Assembly: GCA_002335385.1 (NCBI GenBank)
Contig: DCVK01000034.1
Span: forward strand, 38,350 to 102,349
Source: Candidatus Aminicenantes bacterium UBA2190
Lineage (GTDB): Bacteria; Acidobacteriota; Aminicenantia; UBA2199
Length of the DNA: 64,000 bases
Direction of reading: 5' to 3'
Made by a program: the position numbers and the translations under genes. Below are positions 1 through 10,731 of the stretch, one piece after another. Below the pieces are notes generated by a model. It made no database searches, was not told the origin of the DNA, and was given only the letters and a program-made list of their open reading frames with translations. How positions within the stretch are numbered: position 1 is the stretch's first letter; each line of letters starts with the position of its first letter.

Positions 1-2323
1 CCAGGGCAACGAGAGCCCAGAACCAGACCGTTTGGAAGAAGTACGGCCGCAGCTCGAAGCTCAAACTGGCTCCCTCCGCGTTCCAGCGGCCGTCGTTGTT
101 GCAGGCGATCACGCGGAAAGTATAGCGGCCGGGGGGCAGGTTGGTATAGGAAATCTGCCGCTGGTTGCTCGCGTCGCTCCAGTCGCGGTCGAACCCCCGC
201 AGCATCGTCTTGAAGCGGTTCTTTTCAGGCACGAGAAAGCTGAGAGCGGTGAAGAAGAACTCAAGCTTCTTGCGGCCGGGGCGAATGACCGGCGTCGAAG
301 CCAGGTCGACAGGCTCGCCGTTGACGCTCATGCGCTCAATGAGCACCGGCGGCACGCGCTCGTTGCGCTTGCGGTAATCGGGGTCGACCACGGCCACGCC
401 CTTGATGGTCGGGAACCACAGCTTGCCGTCCCGGCTCTTGCAGCCGGCGGGCTGGGCCGGCCCCGTGCTCTCGACGCCGCGCACCCCCTCGGAAACGCCG
501 AACGAAAGCGAGTGGACGCGCTGGATGCGGCCGTCGGCGAAATCGTTCAGCTCCTTCTTGCTGGCGCGGAAGACCCCCTTATTGCAGTTCATCCAGAAAT
601 AGCCGTGGTTGTCCTCCAGGATCTGGAAGGCCACGTCGCTGTACAGGCCGTTGCGCGTATCGATGGTGCGGAAAACGCCGTCTTTCAGCCGCACCAGGCC
701 GCCGCTGTTGGTGGCCAGCCAGATGGCGCCGTCCACATCGGGATGGATCGTCCAGATGGCGTTCCCGGAGCCGCTCCGGTGGAGGCGGAACACGCGGATC
801 TTTCCATCCTGGAAGCGGTAGAGATCGCCGTTGTAGCTTCCCACCCAGACGGCGCCGGCGCGGTCCTGGGCGATGGCGTAGATGAAATCGTCGTCCAGCC
901 CGTTGCGGTGGTTGAAGTTGACGATGCGGCCGTCGGGGTACAGGACATCGACGCCGCCGCCGTTGGTCCCGGCCCAGATGGAGCCGTCGCGGGCGGCGAG
1001 GACGGCGCGCACGATGTCATTGGCCAGGCCATTGCGCGTCGAGTAAACCGTAACCTTCCCCTGGTGCAAGCGGTGCAGTCCGCCGCCGTAGGTGCCGAAC
1101 CAGATGGCGCCGTCGCCCGTTTCGGCGATGCTCCATACCCTCAGGCTGGCCAGTCCCTCCCGGGTGCCGAACACCGTGAAGCCGCCGGCGCCCAGGCGCG
1201 CCAGCCCGCCGCCGATGGTGCCGATCCAGATGTCGCCCCGGCTGTCCTGGAAAACCGCGCGCGTCATGTCGACCGGCAGGCCGTGGCGCGTGTTGTAGAA
1301 TATGTAGCGGTCATCCTTGAGTCGGTTCAGTCCGCCGCCGAAGGTGCCGATCCACAGGCTGCCCTCGTGGTCCTCGGCCAGGGCGCGCACCGAGTCGTTG
1401 CTCAGGCCGTGACGCTGGCCGATGGCGGTGAACGTCTCGCCCTCGAGCCGGTTCAGGCCGCCGTTGTCGGTGCCGACCCAGAGGGTGCCGCGGCTGTCCT
1501 CGAAGATGACGCGAAAGCGGTCTCCGGAGATCCCGTCTTCGTTCGCATAGCTGCGCAGCATCCCCCGGCGCAGGGCGAACAGCCGATCCCCGGCCGTCCC
1601 GATCCAGAGCGTGCCGTCGCGGGCCGCGTACAGGGACCAGATGGTATTGACGGCCTTGCCGCCGGGCAGAGGCTGGGGGGTGAAGCGGCCGTCGCGGTAG
1701 CCGAACAGGCCGGAGTTGGTGCCGACCCACAGCGTGCCGCCGGGGTCGGCGCATAGCGCCGAAACATAGCTCAACTCCATGCCGGCCGGCGCCTGGACGG
1801 TGGTGAACCTGCCTTCCTGCCAGCGGCTGAGCCCCATGGTCGTGCCGACCCACAGCCCACCGGCGGCATCGCAGGCGAGGGAAAGGATGAATTCCCCGGC
1901 CAGGCCGTCGTCGGCCGTGTAGTTGCGGAATCGGCCGTTGCGCAGGCACAGGAGGCCGTTGGGCGTGCCGATCCACAGCGCGCCATCGGGAGCCTCCTGC
2001 ATGACCAGCATGCCGTTGTTCTGGATCTCGGGGGTATTGGACTTGTCGAACACGGTGAAGCGGAGGCCGTCGAAGCGGCACAGGCCCTCGTAGGTGCCCA
2101 GCCAAAGGAAACCGTCCCGGGCCTGAACCAGGCACAGGACCGAGTTCTGCGGGATGTTGCTGTTGTCGGTGCCCCACAGGTCGATGATGTAATGCCCGAT
2201 CTCCTTGTGGGGATCCAGGGCACGGGCGGGCGCTGATGCCAGGGCGAGAAAGGCAATGAAGACGCCAAGGGCCCGGACGGAGCGTGCCAAAGGGCAGTGC
2301 GCGTCTGCAAAGGCTCTTTTCAT
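1..2323 (-). CDS. Two-component-regulator-propeller sensor protein, C-terminus beyond the window
   Basis: A periplasmic ligand sensor; 774 residues are visible and the frame runs off the left edge. It has a signal peptide (residues 1-35, ending APARA). Many ~45-residue propeller repeats of the form D..G.LW(I/V)GT..GL.R follow, then a Y_Y_Y-type beta-sandwich (about 665-755). The last residues visible (FFQTVWFWALVAL) begin a membrane helix. In this family the missing part would be a histidine kinase or a DNA-binding domain. The propeller closely resembles the sensor at 54663-57404. The start is the first ATG after a TTGAAA-17-CATAGT promoter, with no ribosome site, so the mRNA may be leaderless. 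Family membership is clear; the output domain is unknown. Confidence 0.85.
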   Translation of the reverse strand, partial: MKRAFADAHCPLARSVRALGVFIAFLALASAPARALDPHKEIGHYIIDLWGTDNSNIPQNSVLCLVQARDGFLWLGTYEGLCRFDGLRFTVFDKSNTPEIQNNGMLVMQEAPDGALWIGTPNGLLCLRNGRFRNYTADDGLAGEFILSLACDAAGGLWVGTTMGLSRWQEGRFTTVQAPAGMELSYVSALCADPGGTLWVGTNSGLFGYRDGRFTPQPLPGGKAVNTIWSLYAARDGTLWIGTAGDRLFALRRGMLRSYANEDGISGDRFRVIFEDSRGTLWVGTDNGGLNRLEGETFTAIGQRHGLSNDSVRALAEDHEGSLWIGTFGGGLNRLKDDRYIFYNTRHGLPVDMTRAVFQDSRGDIWIGTIGGGLARLGAGGFTVFGTREGLASLRVWSIAETGDGAIWFGTYGGGLHRLHQGKVTVYSTRNGLANDIVRAVLAARDGSIWAGTNGGGVDVLYPDGRIVNFNHRNGLDDDFIYAIAQDRAGAVWVGSYNGDLYRFQDGKIRVFRLHRSGSGNAIWTIHPDVDGAIWLATNSGGLVRLKDGVFRTIDTRNGLYSDVAFQILEDNHGYFWMNCNKGVFRASKKELNDFADGRIQRVHSLSFGVSEGVRGVESTGPAQPAGCKSRDGKLWFPTIKGVAVVDPDYRKRNERVPPVLIERMSVNGEPVDLASTPVIRPGRKKLEFFFTALSFLVPEKNRFKTMLRGFDRDWSDASNQRQISYTNLPPGRYTFRVIACNNDGRWNAEGASLSFELRPYFFQTVWFWALVAL

Positions 2324-2331
2324 CGGTTTCG

Positions 2332-2360
2332 ACTATGCAATAAAAAAAATAAATTTTCAA
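2332..2360 (-). promoter_or_regulatory. Sigma-70-like promoter of the propeller sensor
   Basis: On the minus strand: -35 TTGAAA (2355-2360), 17-nt spacer, -10 CATAGT (2332-2337). Only 8 nt separate the -10 box from the ATG at 2323, which predicts a leader of about 0-3 nt. Confidence 0.5.
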
Positions 2361-2413
2361 TAGCCCGGGCCGGGTGGAAACTTGGCCTCAGCGGCGCAGC
2401 GGAACGAGGCGCT

Positions 2414-5400
2414 TCAGGGAATTCCGGCGGCAAGCCCATCGCCCGCGGGCCACAGGGGCCGGAGCGTCCCGTTGCGGTCGACCGCGGTGACGGCGAACAG
2501 GCGGATCCTGCGATTGTCGGGAAGGCGCAGAACCCTGGCCGGGGCGGCGAGATCCAGTTCATAGGCGAACATGTAGGCATAGGCGTAGGGATCATCGGTC
2601 CCGGCCGCGTCATGGCGATGGGTCGCGAACCAGGCCACGGGCGCCGGTTTCACAAAACCCGGCTCCAAGCCGATGCACGTCACCCGCGGAGCGCTGTCCG
2701 GCGGCTTCCCGCGCCCCGGGGAGGTCACGGGGCCGCCGCCGGAAGCGGATCCGTCTCCGGCCATTTGCCATATCCGGTTGTCCCATTGGCCGATGAACCC
2801 GCCCCAGTCCTGGATCGCCAGTTCGAACGCCTTGTCGTCAACGCGGAACGTCGCTTGCTGCTCGCCATCGGCGGCCGCCAGTACGAGCAGCTTGGCGAAG
2901 CGTCCAGGGGGGAGGATGATTTCCTGGCCCATGCAGGCGGTGGCTTGTCCCAGGGAATCCTGCGCCGTCGCCAGCTCGAAACCGACCCCCTGGTAGACGA
3001 TGCGGGCAGGGAACATCCCGGCGGGAAATAGCCGGCCTTGGGCATCGAAGCCGGTGCAGCTCCTTTCCCCGTCGCCGCCGGCCACCCGGACATTGTGCGC
3101 CAGCTTGATGGGCACTCCCCGCGGAGCCCGAAGCGGGCCAGGCGCAGGAGCGAGCGTGAGGGCGAATGTGCGCAGCTGATAGGGACCGAAATCGGCGACC
3201 AGCTCGCCGTCCCGCACCCGCGCGCCGCCAACGGGCCTCTCCTGACCGTCCAGCTCCCGGGCGGAGAGGAGCGGAGCGGCGAATCCGACCCGCACCCCGG
3301 CGACGCCCTGGCCGTTCATCTCGACGAGCCGGATGACGATTTCGGCCCCGGCTTCGGCTTTTTTCAGCGCCAGCACGCGAACCCGCTCCCGGCTCAGGCG
3401 CAGGAAAGAGAAGCTCCGCCCCAGCGGGCCGTCATGCCTGGTCGCCTGCCACGCCAGCAGAGGCTGATTCAGGCGATAGGCCTGCCAGTCGGTCTGGGCG
3501 CGCCGCCAGTCCCCGGCATGGGCGGCCAGGCCATAGACGAATTCATGATGCCCCCAATCCTGCGTGGCTTGCTCGGCATGCCAGCCCCGGGCGCCGGGCG
3601 TGCGCAGCAATGTCAGCCGCAGGGTGCGATCGTCGGGCTTGTCGGAACCGTATTTGCAGTCCGACAGCACGGTCACGCCAAAAGAGCCGCCGGCATCGGT
3701 CTGGTCGAACCAGCGCTGGCTGGCCATTTCGAACATCTTCGGGTTGTTGCCGGGGCGCTCGATGGTCCCGACGTCCAAATTGTAGGTCGCCTTGCCGCTG
3801 GCGGCCGCCAGGGGGAAAACGGCCTTGAGATGGGCCGAGCCCGTTCGCCAATCGATGGCGTTGGCGAACTCCAAGCGCTCGCCCGCTGCCCCGGCCGCCA
3901 GGCGGATGGTCTGAATGAAGCGGGAGCCTTCGCCACGGCGATCGACCGCCAGGGCGACACGCGCCGGGCCCCTCTCGACGATCGTCACCCGCAGCGGCTG
4001 CTTGAGGCGCAGGCGCGGCGGCCGCATCTGGTCTCCCCACTCCATGTTCCAGGCTGGGAAAGCCGCCGGCTCATCGGTCTTGATCTCCAGATGGGCGGGG
4101 GAAGCCAGCAGCTCCCGCAGCAGTTTCTTGTCCACGATGCTGGCCACATCTCCGTTTTCGTCCAGAAGGACGCGATAACGGTCGTTCTCCAAGGAGCGCT
4201 CGTTCACCTTCAGCGTTGAGGGCAAGGCGTTCGCCGGCGAATCACCCGCCCGGATGTCATAGACCGCGAACCCCGCCGCCGGCACCCGGGCCAGGAAAAG
4301 AACCCGGCCGGCCCCGGTCATCTGCGCGGGCACTTCCCGCCCGTGGGGATCGAAAACGCGTACCGCGGGCGGGGCGCCTCCGGCAAAACGGACCGCGGCC
4401 TCGACCATGTCCTCGCGCCCGATCTCGAGCGCATTGAAAACCACGACCGGGATGCCGGCAACGCGCGTATCCAGAGACGCCGCCACCGCCCCGCCGGCAC
4501 CGGTCAGCACGCTGCTGAACTGGTTCAGGGCCAGCAGCTGGTCATTCCAGGAATACTCGAAGGCCTCGGGCTTGCAGGTCCCGGCCAGGATATCATGGAA
4601 CTGGGCCCCCAGGAGCAGGGACCACGCTTCGTTCAGCCGCTGGCGCGGGTAGGGCCATCCGGCCAGCCATTCCGCGGCCACGGCGGCCCTTTCCGCCGCG
4701 TCGGCCATGACCTCGCCCCGGCGGTTCCAGCGCTTGATGTACGCTTGCGATGTCAGCGTGCCGCAGGAATGATTGGTGAGCTGGAACTCGCCGCGGTAGC
4801 GGGGCAGGCGCGCCGCCTGCCGGGGACCGATGTCCTTGAACATCTGCTCGGCCGTGGCGGAGAGCACCCGCAGCGGTCCATCCCCCACCCGCACCCGTTC
4901 GCCCTTGGCAGAGTGATGGAGGCGAAGCGGTCGCGGCGGCGGCGGCAATTCAACGGCGCCCTTGTTGATGATGGCCTCGAGGAGCCGCACCGACGCTTCG
5001 CTCGGCGCGCCGCCGCGGTCGCCGGTCCCGTAATACATATAATCGGCGAACAGGCCGCTCACCTTGCCGTTGCGCAGGATGCGCTCGGGCCAGTCCACCG
5101 CCTGGGGCAGCAAGGCGCGGGGAAGGCCTGACGACTCGGGACTGCGGCTGAGATCGTACCAGATCTCGCCGTTGTATTTGCCGGGATTGAGGGCGGCGAT
5201 CACGCCGCGGCCATCCACGCCCTGCCAGTACCCGACATTGAACGGAATGCCCTCCGGGGTCCGCTGCGGAGAGCCGGGGCCGCCCGCCGGGGCACTGGAC
5301 CCGCGGTACAGTTTCTGGGTGGAAAAACCCCGGATGCCGCAATGGGCCAGGACGGTGGGCAGGGAGGCGGGGAACCCGAAGCCGTCAGGGAGCATGAACT

Positions 5401-5863
5401 CCTCGCTGTTCCTGCCGAATTCGCCGCGAAAATAGCGGCCGCCGTACAGGATCTGGCGGATGATCGACTCGGGGGCGGCGATGTTCACATCGCACTCTTC
5501 CATGGACGAGCCGCTGGGGAACCAGCGTCCGGCCGCCACATGCCGTTTCAACGCGGCAAAGGCATGCGGATAGTACTCCTCCATCATGCGGTAGCGCTTG
5601 GCGCCCCCAAAATTGAAAATATAACGGGGATACTTGCGGAACAGGTTGAAATTCATCTTCAGGGTCCGCGGCAGGTACTTGGAGATGGTCGCGGGATAGG
5701 ACCAATGCCATTGGCTGTCCAGGTGGGCCGAGGCGACGGCATACAATGTCGCCGGCAGGAAAAAGCCGGGACGCCCCGGCGCCTGGGCCGCCACGAAGCC
5801 CGCGAGCAGGAGCCCGCAGAGGACCCGACTCACCCGCCTTGCATTTTTTCCGCCGCCATTCAT
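2414..5863 (-). CDS. Glycoside hydrolase family 38 alpha-mannosidase, secreted
   Basis: Predicted zinc-dependent alpha-mannosidase of 1149 residues, trimming alpha-mannosides outside the cytoplasm. The N-terminal signal sequence (residues ~8-27, GLLLAGFVAAQA) is followed by the GH38 catalytic region. It shows the metal-binding HLD (47-49), the nucleophile-region motif LPDGFGFP (~156-163) and a later FHDILAGT histidine/aspartate motif (~421). The C-terminal half is the usual beta-sandwich region. The start is placed at 5863 because the frame further upstream lacks a signal peptide and lies in the divergent promoter region. A TATAAT box sits about 19 nt upstream. It is encoded divergently from kbl and next to a carbohydrate-type propeller sensor, which might control it. 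Substrate specificity cannot be read from the sequence. Confidence 0.85.
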   Translation of the reverse strand: MNGGGKNARRVSRVLCGLLLAGFVAAQAPGRPGFFLPATLYAVASAHLDSQWHWSYPATISKYLPRTLKMNFNLFRKYPRYIFNFGGAKRYRMMEEYYPHAFAALKRHVAAGRWFPSGSSMEECDVNIAAPESIIRQILYGGRYFRGEFGRNSEEFMLPDGFGFPASLPTVLAHCGIRGFSTQKLYRGSSAPAGGPGSPQRTPEGIPFNVGYWQGVDGRGVIAALNPGKYNGEIWYDLSRSPESSGLPRALLPQAVDWPERILRNGKVSGLFADYMYYGTGDRGGAPSEASVRLLEAIINKGAVELPPPPRPLRLHHSAKGERVRVGDGPLRVLSATAEQMFKDIGPRQAARLPRYRGEFQLTNHSCGTLTSQAYIKRWNRRGEVMADAAERAAVAAEWLAGWPYPRQRLNEAWSLLLGAQFHDILAGTCKPEAFEYSWNDQLLALNQFSSVLTGAGGAVAASLDTRVAGIPVVVFNALEIGREDMVEAAVRFAGGAPPAVRVFDPHGREVPAQMTGAGRVLFLARVPAAGFAVYDIRAGDSPANALPSTLKVNERSLENDRYRVLLDENGDVASIVDKKLLRELLASPAHLEIKTDEPAAFPAWNMEWGDQMRPPRLRLKQPLRVTIVERGPARVALAVDRRGEGSRFIQTIRLAAGAAGERLEFANAIDWRTGSAHLKAVFPLAAASGKATYNLDVGTIERPGNNPKMFEMASQRWFDQTDAGGSFGVTVLSDCKYGSDKPDDRTLRLTLLRTPGARGWHAEQATQDWGHHEFVYGLAAHAGDWRRAQTDWQAYRLNQPLLAWQATRHDGPLGRSFSFLRLSRERVRVLALKKAEAGAEIVIRLVEMNGQGVAGVRVGFAAPLLSARELDGQERPVGGARVRDGELVADFGPYQLRTFALTLAPAPGPLRAPRGVPIKLAHNVRVAGGDGERSCTGFDAQGRLFPAGMFPARIVYQGVGFELATAQDSLGQATACMGQEIILPPGRFAKLLVLAAADGEQQATFRVDDKAFELAIQDWGGFIGQWDNRIWQMAGDGSASGGGPVTSPGRGKPPDSAPRVTCIGLEPGFVKPAPVAWFATHRHDAAGTDDPYAYAYMFAYELDLAAPARVLRLPDNRRIRLFAVTAVDRNGTLRPLWPAGDGLAAGIP

Positions 5864-5881
5864 GTTGATCTGCACCGGCGA

Positions 5882-5910
5882 ATTATAGCAGAGAAGGGCG
5901 GCAATGAGAA
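5882..5910 (-). promoter_or_regulatory. Promoter of the GH38 mannosidase
   Basis: Minus strand: -35 TTCTCA (5905-5910), 17-nt spacer, consensus -10 TATAAT (5882-5887), about 18 nt before the ATG at 5863. Confidence 0.5.
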
Positions 5911-5999
5911 TTCCCGCGCTTCCGTGCCGGGATGGGAAAGGGAACGCCTCCTTTATTCGCGGGGGCGTTTGGTGTAGAATGGCAGGGCAAGGAGACCCC

Positions 6000-7262
<1,263 letters not shown>

Positions 7263-7339
7263 GCCTCTCCCGCCCCGGGGGGGCGCGGGATCATCCGCGC
7301 CCGGCCCGGCGGGACACGGGTTCGTCGTGAAAAACCCCT

Positions 7340-7364
7340 GGCCGGCGCCCGGCCTGCTCTTTTT
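7340..7364 (+). terminator. Rho-independent terminator after kbl
   Basis: GGCCGG-CGC-CCGGCC hairpin (7340-7354) followed by TGCTCTTTT. It separates kbl from the ftsH promoter immediately downstream. Confidence 0.6.
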
Positions 7365-7389
7365 GAATTCTCTCTGTTTATGATATAAT
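7361..7389 (+). promoter_or_regulatory. Promoter of the ftsH-cdaA-cdaR-glmM operon
   Basis: Consensus -10 TATAAT (7384-7389), with TTTTGA at 17-nt spacing (7361-7366) or TTGAAT at 15 nt. The leader to the ftsH ATG at 7419 is about 23 nt. Confidence 0.55.
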
Positions 7390-7418
7390 GGGACAAATTC
7401 AAATAAAACAAGGCAGCG

Positions 7419-9296
7419 ATGAACAAAATGAAAGCTAAGCCTCCCAAGGGCCTCCTTTTCTGGATCGTTTCGGTGATCGTCCTCATCATGCTCTGGAACA
7501 TGTTGAGCACCGTCTCCAGCGGCAAGACCAAGACCATGACCTTCTCCGAGTTCATGGACAAGGTGGAAAACGACCAGATCTCCAGCGCCCGCATCTCCGG
7601 CAACGTGATCAGCGGCGACATGAACCTGGAGGACGGCAGCGACTACACGCGCTACGAATCCACCATCCCCATCGACTACCCCGACCTGATCAACCGCCTG
7701 CGCCAGCACAAGGTCAACATCGACGTGGAAAAGCTGAACAAGAACGAGTGGCTGGGCATCCTCCTCTCCTGGGCCCCCTTCGTCATCCTCATCGTCTTCT
7801 GGGTGATGATCATGCGCCAGCAGGGCGGCAACAAGGCCTTCACCTTCGGCAAGAGCAAGGCCCGGCTGTTCACCGGTGACCGCAACAAGTTCACCTTCAA
7901 GGACGTCGCCGGCGTCGAGGAGGCCAAGGACGAGCTGGAGGAGATCATCGAGTTCCTCAAGGAGCCCAAGAAATTCCAGCGCCTGGGCGGCAAGATCCCC
8001 AAGGGCGTCCTGCTCATCGGCCCCCCGGGCACGGGCAAGACCCTGCTGGCCAAGGCCATCGCCGGCGAGGCCAACGTCCCCTTCTTTTCCATCTCCGGCT
8101 CCGACTTCGTCGAGCTCTTTGTCGGCGTCGGCGCTTCGCGCGTGCGCGACCTGTTCGACGAGGGCAAGAAGCACGCCCCCTGCCTGATCTTCATCGACGA
8201 GATCGACGCCGTGGGCCGCCAGCGCGGCACCGGCCTGGGCGGCGGCCACGACGAGCGCGAGCAGACCCTGAACCAGCTGCTGGTGGAGATGGACGGCTTC
8301 GACGCCAACGAGGGGGTGATCATCATCGCCGCCACCAACCGCCCCGACATCCTCGACTCGGCCCTGCTGCGTCCGGGGCGCTTCGACCGCCGCATCGTGG
8401 TCTCCACCCCCGACGTCAAGGGGCGCGAGGAGATCCTCAAGGTGCATACGCGCAACTCGCCGCTGGACAAGGACGTCGACCTGCAGGTCCTGGCCCGCTC
8501 CACCCCCGGGTTCACCGGGGCCGACATCGCCAACCTGGTCAACGAGGCCGCGCTCTACGCCTCGCGCAGCGGCAAGAAGGGCATCGCCATGGAGGATTTC
8601 GAGTACGCCAAGGACAAGGTGCTGATGGGCAGCGAGCGCAAGAGCATGATCATCTCCGAGGAGGAGAAGCGCATCACCGCCTACCATGAGGCCGGTCACG
8701 CCCTGATCGCCTCCCTGGACAAGGAGGCCGACCCGCTGCACAAGGTCTCGATCATCCCCCGCGGCATGGCCCTGGGCGTGACCCAGCAGCTGCCGCTCAA
8801 CGACAAGTACACGTATTCCAAGTCCTATCTCGACGCCCAGCTGTCGGTGCTGCTCGCCGGGCGCATCTCCGAGGAGATCTTTTTGGGCATCCTCACCACC
8901 GGCGCCGGCAACGACTTCGAGAAGGCCACCTCCATCGCCCGCAAGATGGTCTGCGAGTGGGGCATGTCGGCCATGGGCCCGGTGGCCTACGCCAAGAAGG
9001 AGGACATGATCTTCCTTGGCCGCGACCTGATGTCGCACAACGAGTATTCCGAGGAAACCTCGCAGCAGATCGACAAGGAGATCAAGAAGATCATCGACCA
9101 GGCCTACGCCAACTCCAAGCACATCATCCTGGAGAACCGCGGCAAGCTGGAGATCATCGCCCAGCAGCTGCTGGAGAAGGAATCGCTGACCTCGGACGAC
9201 ATCGCCGCCATCCTGGGCACGCCGAAGAAACCCGATCCTTTGCAGGCCAAGAAGAGAAAGCCCCGGAACGGCGCCGCGGCCGCATCTGCGAAGTAG
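7419..9296 (+). CDS. ftsH: ATP-dependent zinc metalloprotease FtsH
   Basis: Membrane-anchored AAA+ protease (625 residues) that degrades misfolded membrane proteins and short-lived cytosolic substrates as a hexamer. It has two N-terminal membrane helices (about 11-28 and 110-131) around an extracytoplasmic domain. The AAA module follows: Walker A GPPGTGKT (~202), Walker B LIFIDEID (~256), and the second region of homology ending RPGRFDR (~320). The protease domain carries zinc-binding HEAGH (~423) and the third-ligand region DFEKATSIARKM. It is the first gene of a six-gene run; its TAG is followed directly by the cdaA ATG. Length and motifs are typical. Confidence 0.97.
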   Translation: MNKMKAKPPKGLLFWIVSVIVLIMLWNMLSTVSSGKTKTMTFSEFMDKVENDQISSARISGNVISGDMNLEDGSDYTRYESTIPIDYPDLINRLRQHKVNIDVEKLNKNEWLGILLSWAPFVILIVFWVMIMRQQGGNKAFTFGKSKARLFTGDRNKFTFKDVAGVEEAKDELEEIIEFLKEPKKFQRLGGKIPKGVLLIGPPGTGKTLLAKAIAGEANVPFFSISGSDFVELFVGVGASRVRDLFDEGKKHAPCLIFIDEIDAVGRQRGTGLGGGHDEREQTLNQLLVEMDGFDANEGVIIIAATNRPDILDSALLRPGRFDRRIVVSTPDVKGREEILKVHTRNSPLDKDVDLQVLARSTPGFTGADIANLVNEAALYASRSGKKGIAMEDFEYAKDKVLMGSERKSMIISEEEKRITAYHEAGHALIASLDKEADPLHKVSIIPRGMALGVTQQLPLNDKYTYSKSYLDAQLSVLLAGRISEEIFLGILTTGAGNDFEKATSIARKMVCEWGMSAMGPVAYAKKEDMIFLGRDLMSHNEYSEETSQQIDKEIKKIIDQAYANSKHIILENRGKLEIIAQQLLEKESLTSDDIAAILGTPKKPDPLQAKKRKPRNGAAAASAK

Positions 9297-10055
9297 ATGG
9301 TCGTCGAGAACATTCTCAGCGCCTTCGTAAGGATCACGCTCAGGGATGTTCTGGACATCTTCCTGCTCTTCCTGCTGTTCTATTACATCCTGCTGCTGAT
9401 CAAGGGCACCAAGTCCTACCAGATGGCCCTGGGGCTGATGCTGATCGGCTTTTTCGCCCTGTTCTCCGGCCTGCTCAAGCTGACCGCCTTTTCCTACATC
9501 CTGAACAACTTCTTCACTTACCTGGTGTTCGCCATCATCGTCCTCTTCCAGGGGGAGTTCCGCAAGATACTGGCCGAGATCGGCGGCAAGCTCAAGACCA
9601 AGTTCATCCCCGCCGACATTTCGCGCATCCGCGACGAGATCGTCAACGCCGCCGTCGCCATGTCGCTGGGCAAGATCGGCGCCCTGATCGCCGTCGAGCG
9701 CGAGATCAAGCTCAAGTCCTACATCGACAAGCATATCCAGATCGACGCCCTGGTCTCCAAGGACATGCTGTTGACCATCTTTTCTCCCAACACTCCCCTG
9801 CACGACGGGGCGGTGATCATCTCCGCGGGGCGCATCGCCGCCGCCAACTGCTTCTTCCCCTACCCCCCCTTGCTGGAGTTGACTCCGGCAGGGGGACGGC
9901 ACCTGGCGGCCATCGGCATCAGCCAGGAAACTGATTGCGTGGCGATCGTCGTCTCCGAGCAGACCGGCAAGATCTCCCTGGCCGTCAAGGGGGAGCTGAT
10001 CCGCGGGCTGGACCGCGAGGGGCTGAAGAACCGGCTGAAGTTCCTGAAGGTGTGA
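9297..10055 (+). CDS. cdaA: Diadenylate cyclase CdaA (c-di-AMP synthase)
   Basis: Makes cyclic di-AMP from two ATP. The 252-residue protein has three N-terminal membrane helices (about 17-35, 42-60, 65-85) and a DAC domain with the signature HDGAVI (~168). The second ATP-binding motif, normally RHR, reads RHL here (GGRHLAAIG, ~200); I checked the codons CGG CAC CTG. The change removes an arginine that contacts nucleotide in studied homologues, so activity should not be assumed. The ATG abuts the ftsH stop, and cdaR follows after 1 nt. Synteny with cdaR and glmM is the classic CdaA regulatory cluster, in which GlmM binds and inhibits CdaA. Confidence 0.92.
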   Translation: MVVENILSAFVRITLRDVLDIFLLFLLFYYILLLIKGTKSYQMALGLMLIGFFALFSGLLKLTAFSYILNNFFTYLVFAIIVLFQGEFRKILAEIGGKLKTKFIPADISRIRDEIVNAAVAMSLGKIGALIAVEREIKLKSYIDKHIQIDALVSKDMLLTIFSPNTPLHDGAVIISAGRIAAANCFFPYPPLLELTPAGGRHLAAIGISQETDCVAIVVSEQTGKISLAVKGELIRGLDREGLKNRLKFLKV

Positions 10056-10056
10056 C

Positions 10057-10731
10057 ATGGCGGAGAGATTGAAAAGGTTCTTTTTCAACAACTGGGGGCT
10101 CAAGGCCAGCGCCCTGCTCCTGGCACTGCTGGTCTGGGCGGTCATCAGCGGCCGCGAAGGCGCCTATTCGGAAAAAACGCTGAAGATCCCCGTGGAGGTC
10201 ATCCATGTCTCGGAGAACATCGAGGTGGTCAACCTGCGCCCGGAGGAGGTCACCGTATCGCTGAAGGGGGCGTCGAAGTTCGTTGCCGCCGTCAGCCCCG
10301 AGAGCCATCCCATCAGGATCGACCTGAAGAACATCAAGGAAAGCAGCAAGCTGAACTACTTCGCCGAGGACTACCTGGAGATCGCCGAGGGAGTGCAGAT
10401 CGTCTCCATCCACCCGAAGATGATCGAGGTCTACGTCGAGGAGTTCGCCACCCGCGAGCTGCCGGTCAAGATCCGTTTCCGCGGCCGCCTGGCTCCCCAA
10501 CTGCGGCTGACGTCGGCCAGGGTCGTCCCCGACCGCGTCGTCGTCATGGGCTACAAGTCGCAGGTCGATGACATCGACGCCGTCATGACCGAGGAGGTCG
10601 ACCTGGACGGGGTCAAGGCCAGCCTGAGCCGCCGGCTGGCCTTGAAGCAGACCCCCGACATCCTGAAGTTCCGCGACCATCGCGACGTGGAGTTGCAGCT
10701 GGAGATCGAGGATCGCGGTCCGAGAAAATGA
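10057..10731 (+). CDS. cdaR: YbbR-domain protein, CdaR-type regulator of the diadenylate cyclase
   Basis: 224 residues with one N-terminal membrane anchor (about 14-32, LKASALLLALLVWAVISG) and extracytoplasmic YbbR repeats. The repeat pattern of PVEV..VSENIEVV....EEVTVSLKG and later RELPVKIRFRG is typical. In firmicutes CdaR binds CdaA and tunes c-di-AMP synthesis from outside the membrane. It overlaps the glmM start by 4 nt and follows cdaA by 1 nt, so it is translated with both. It is shorter than the four-repeat CdaR of Bacillus and probably has two repeats. Confidence 0.9.
   Translation: MAERLKRFFFNNWGLKASALLLALLVWAVISGREGAYSEKTLKIPVEVIHVSENIEVVNLRPEEVTVSLKGASKFVAAVSPESHPIRIDLKNIKESSKLNYFAEDYLEIAEGVQIVSIHPKMIEVYVEEFATRELPVKIRFRGRLAPQLRLTSARVVPDRVVVMGYKSQVDDIDAVMTEEVDLDGVKASLSRRLALKQTPDILKFRDHRDVELQLEIEDRGPRK

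Noticed and set aside
32..1756. A 574-codon plus-strand frame over the sensor gene
   Set aside because: It mirrors the propeller repeats of the minus-strand gene (regular ADPDGA-type echo) and has no family of its own.
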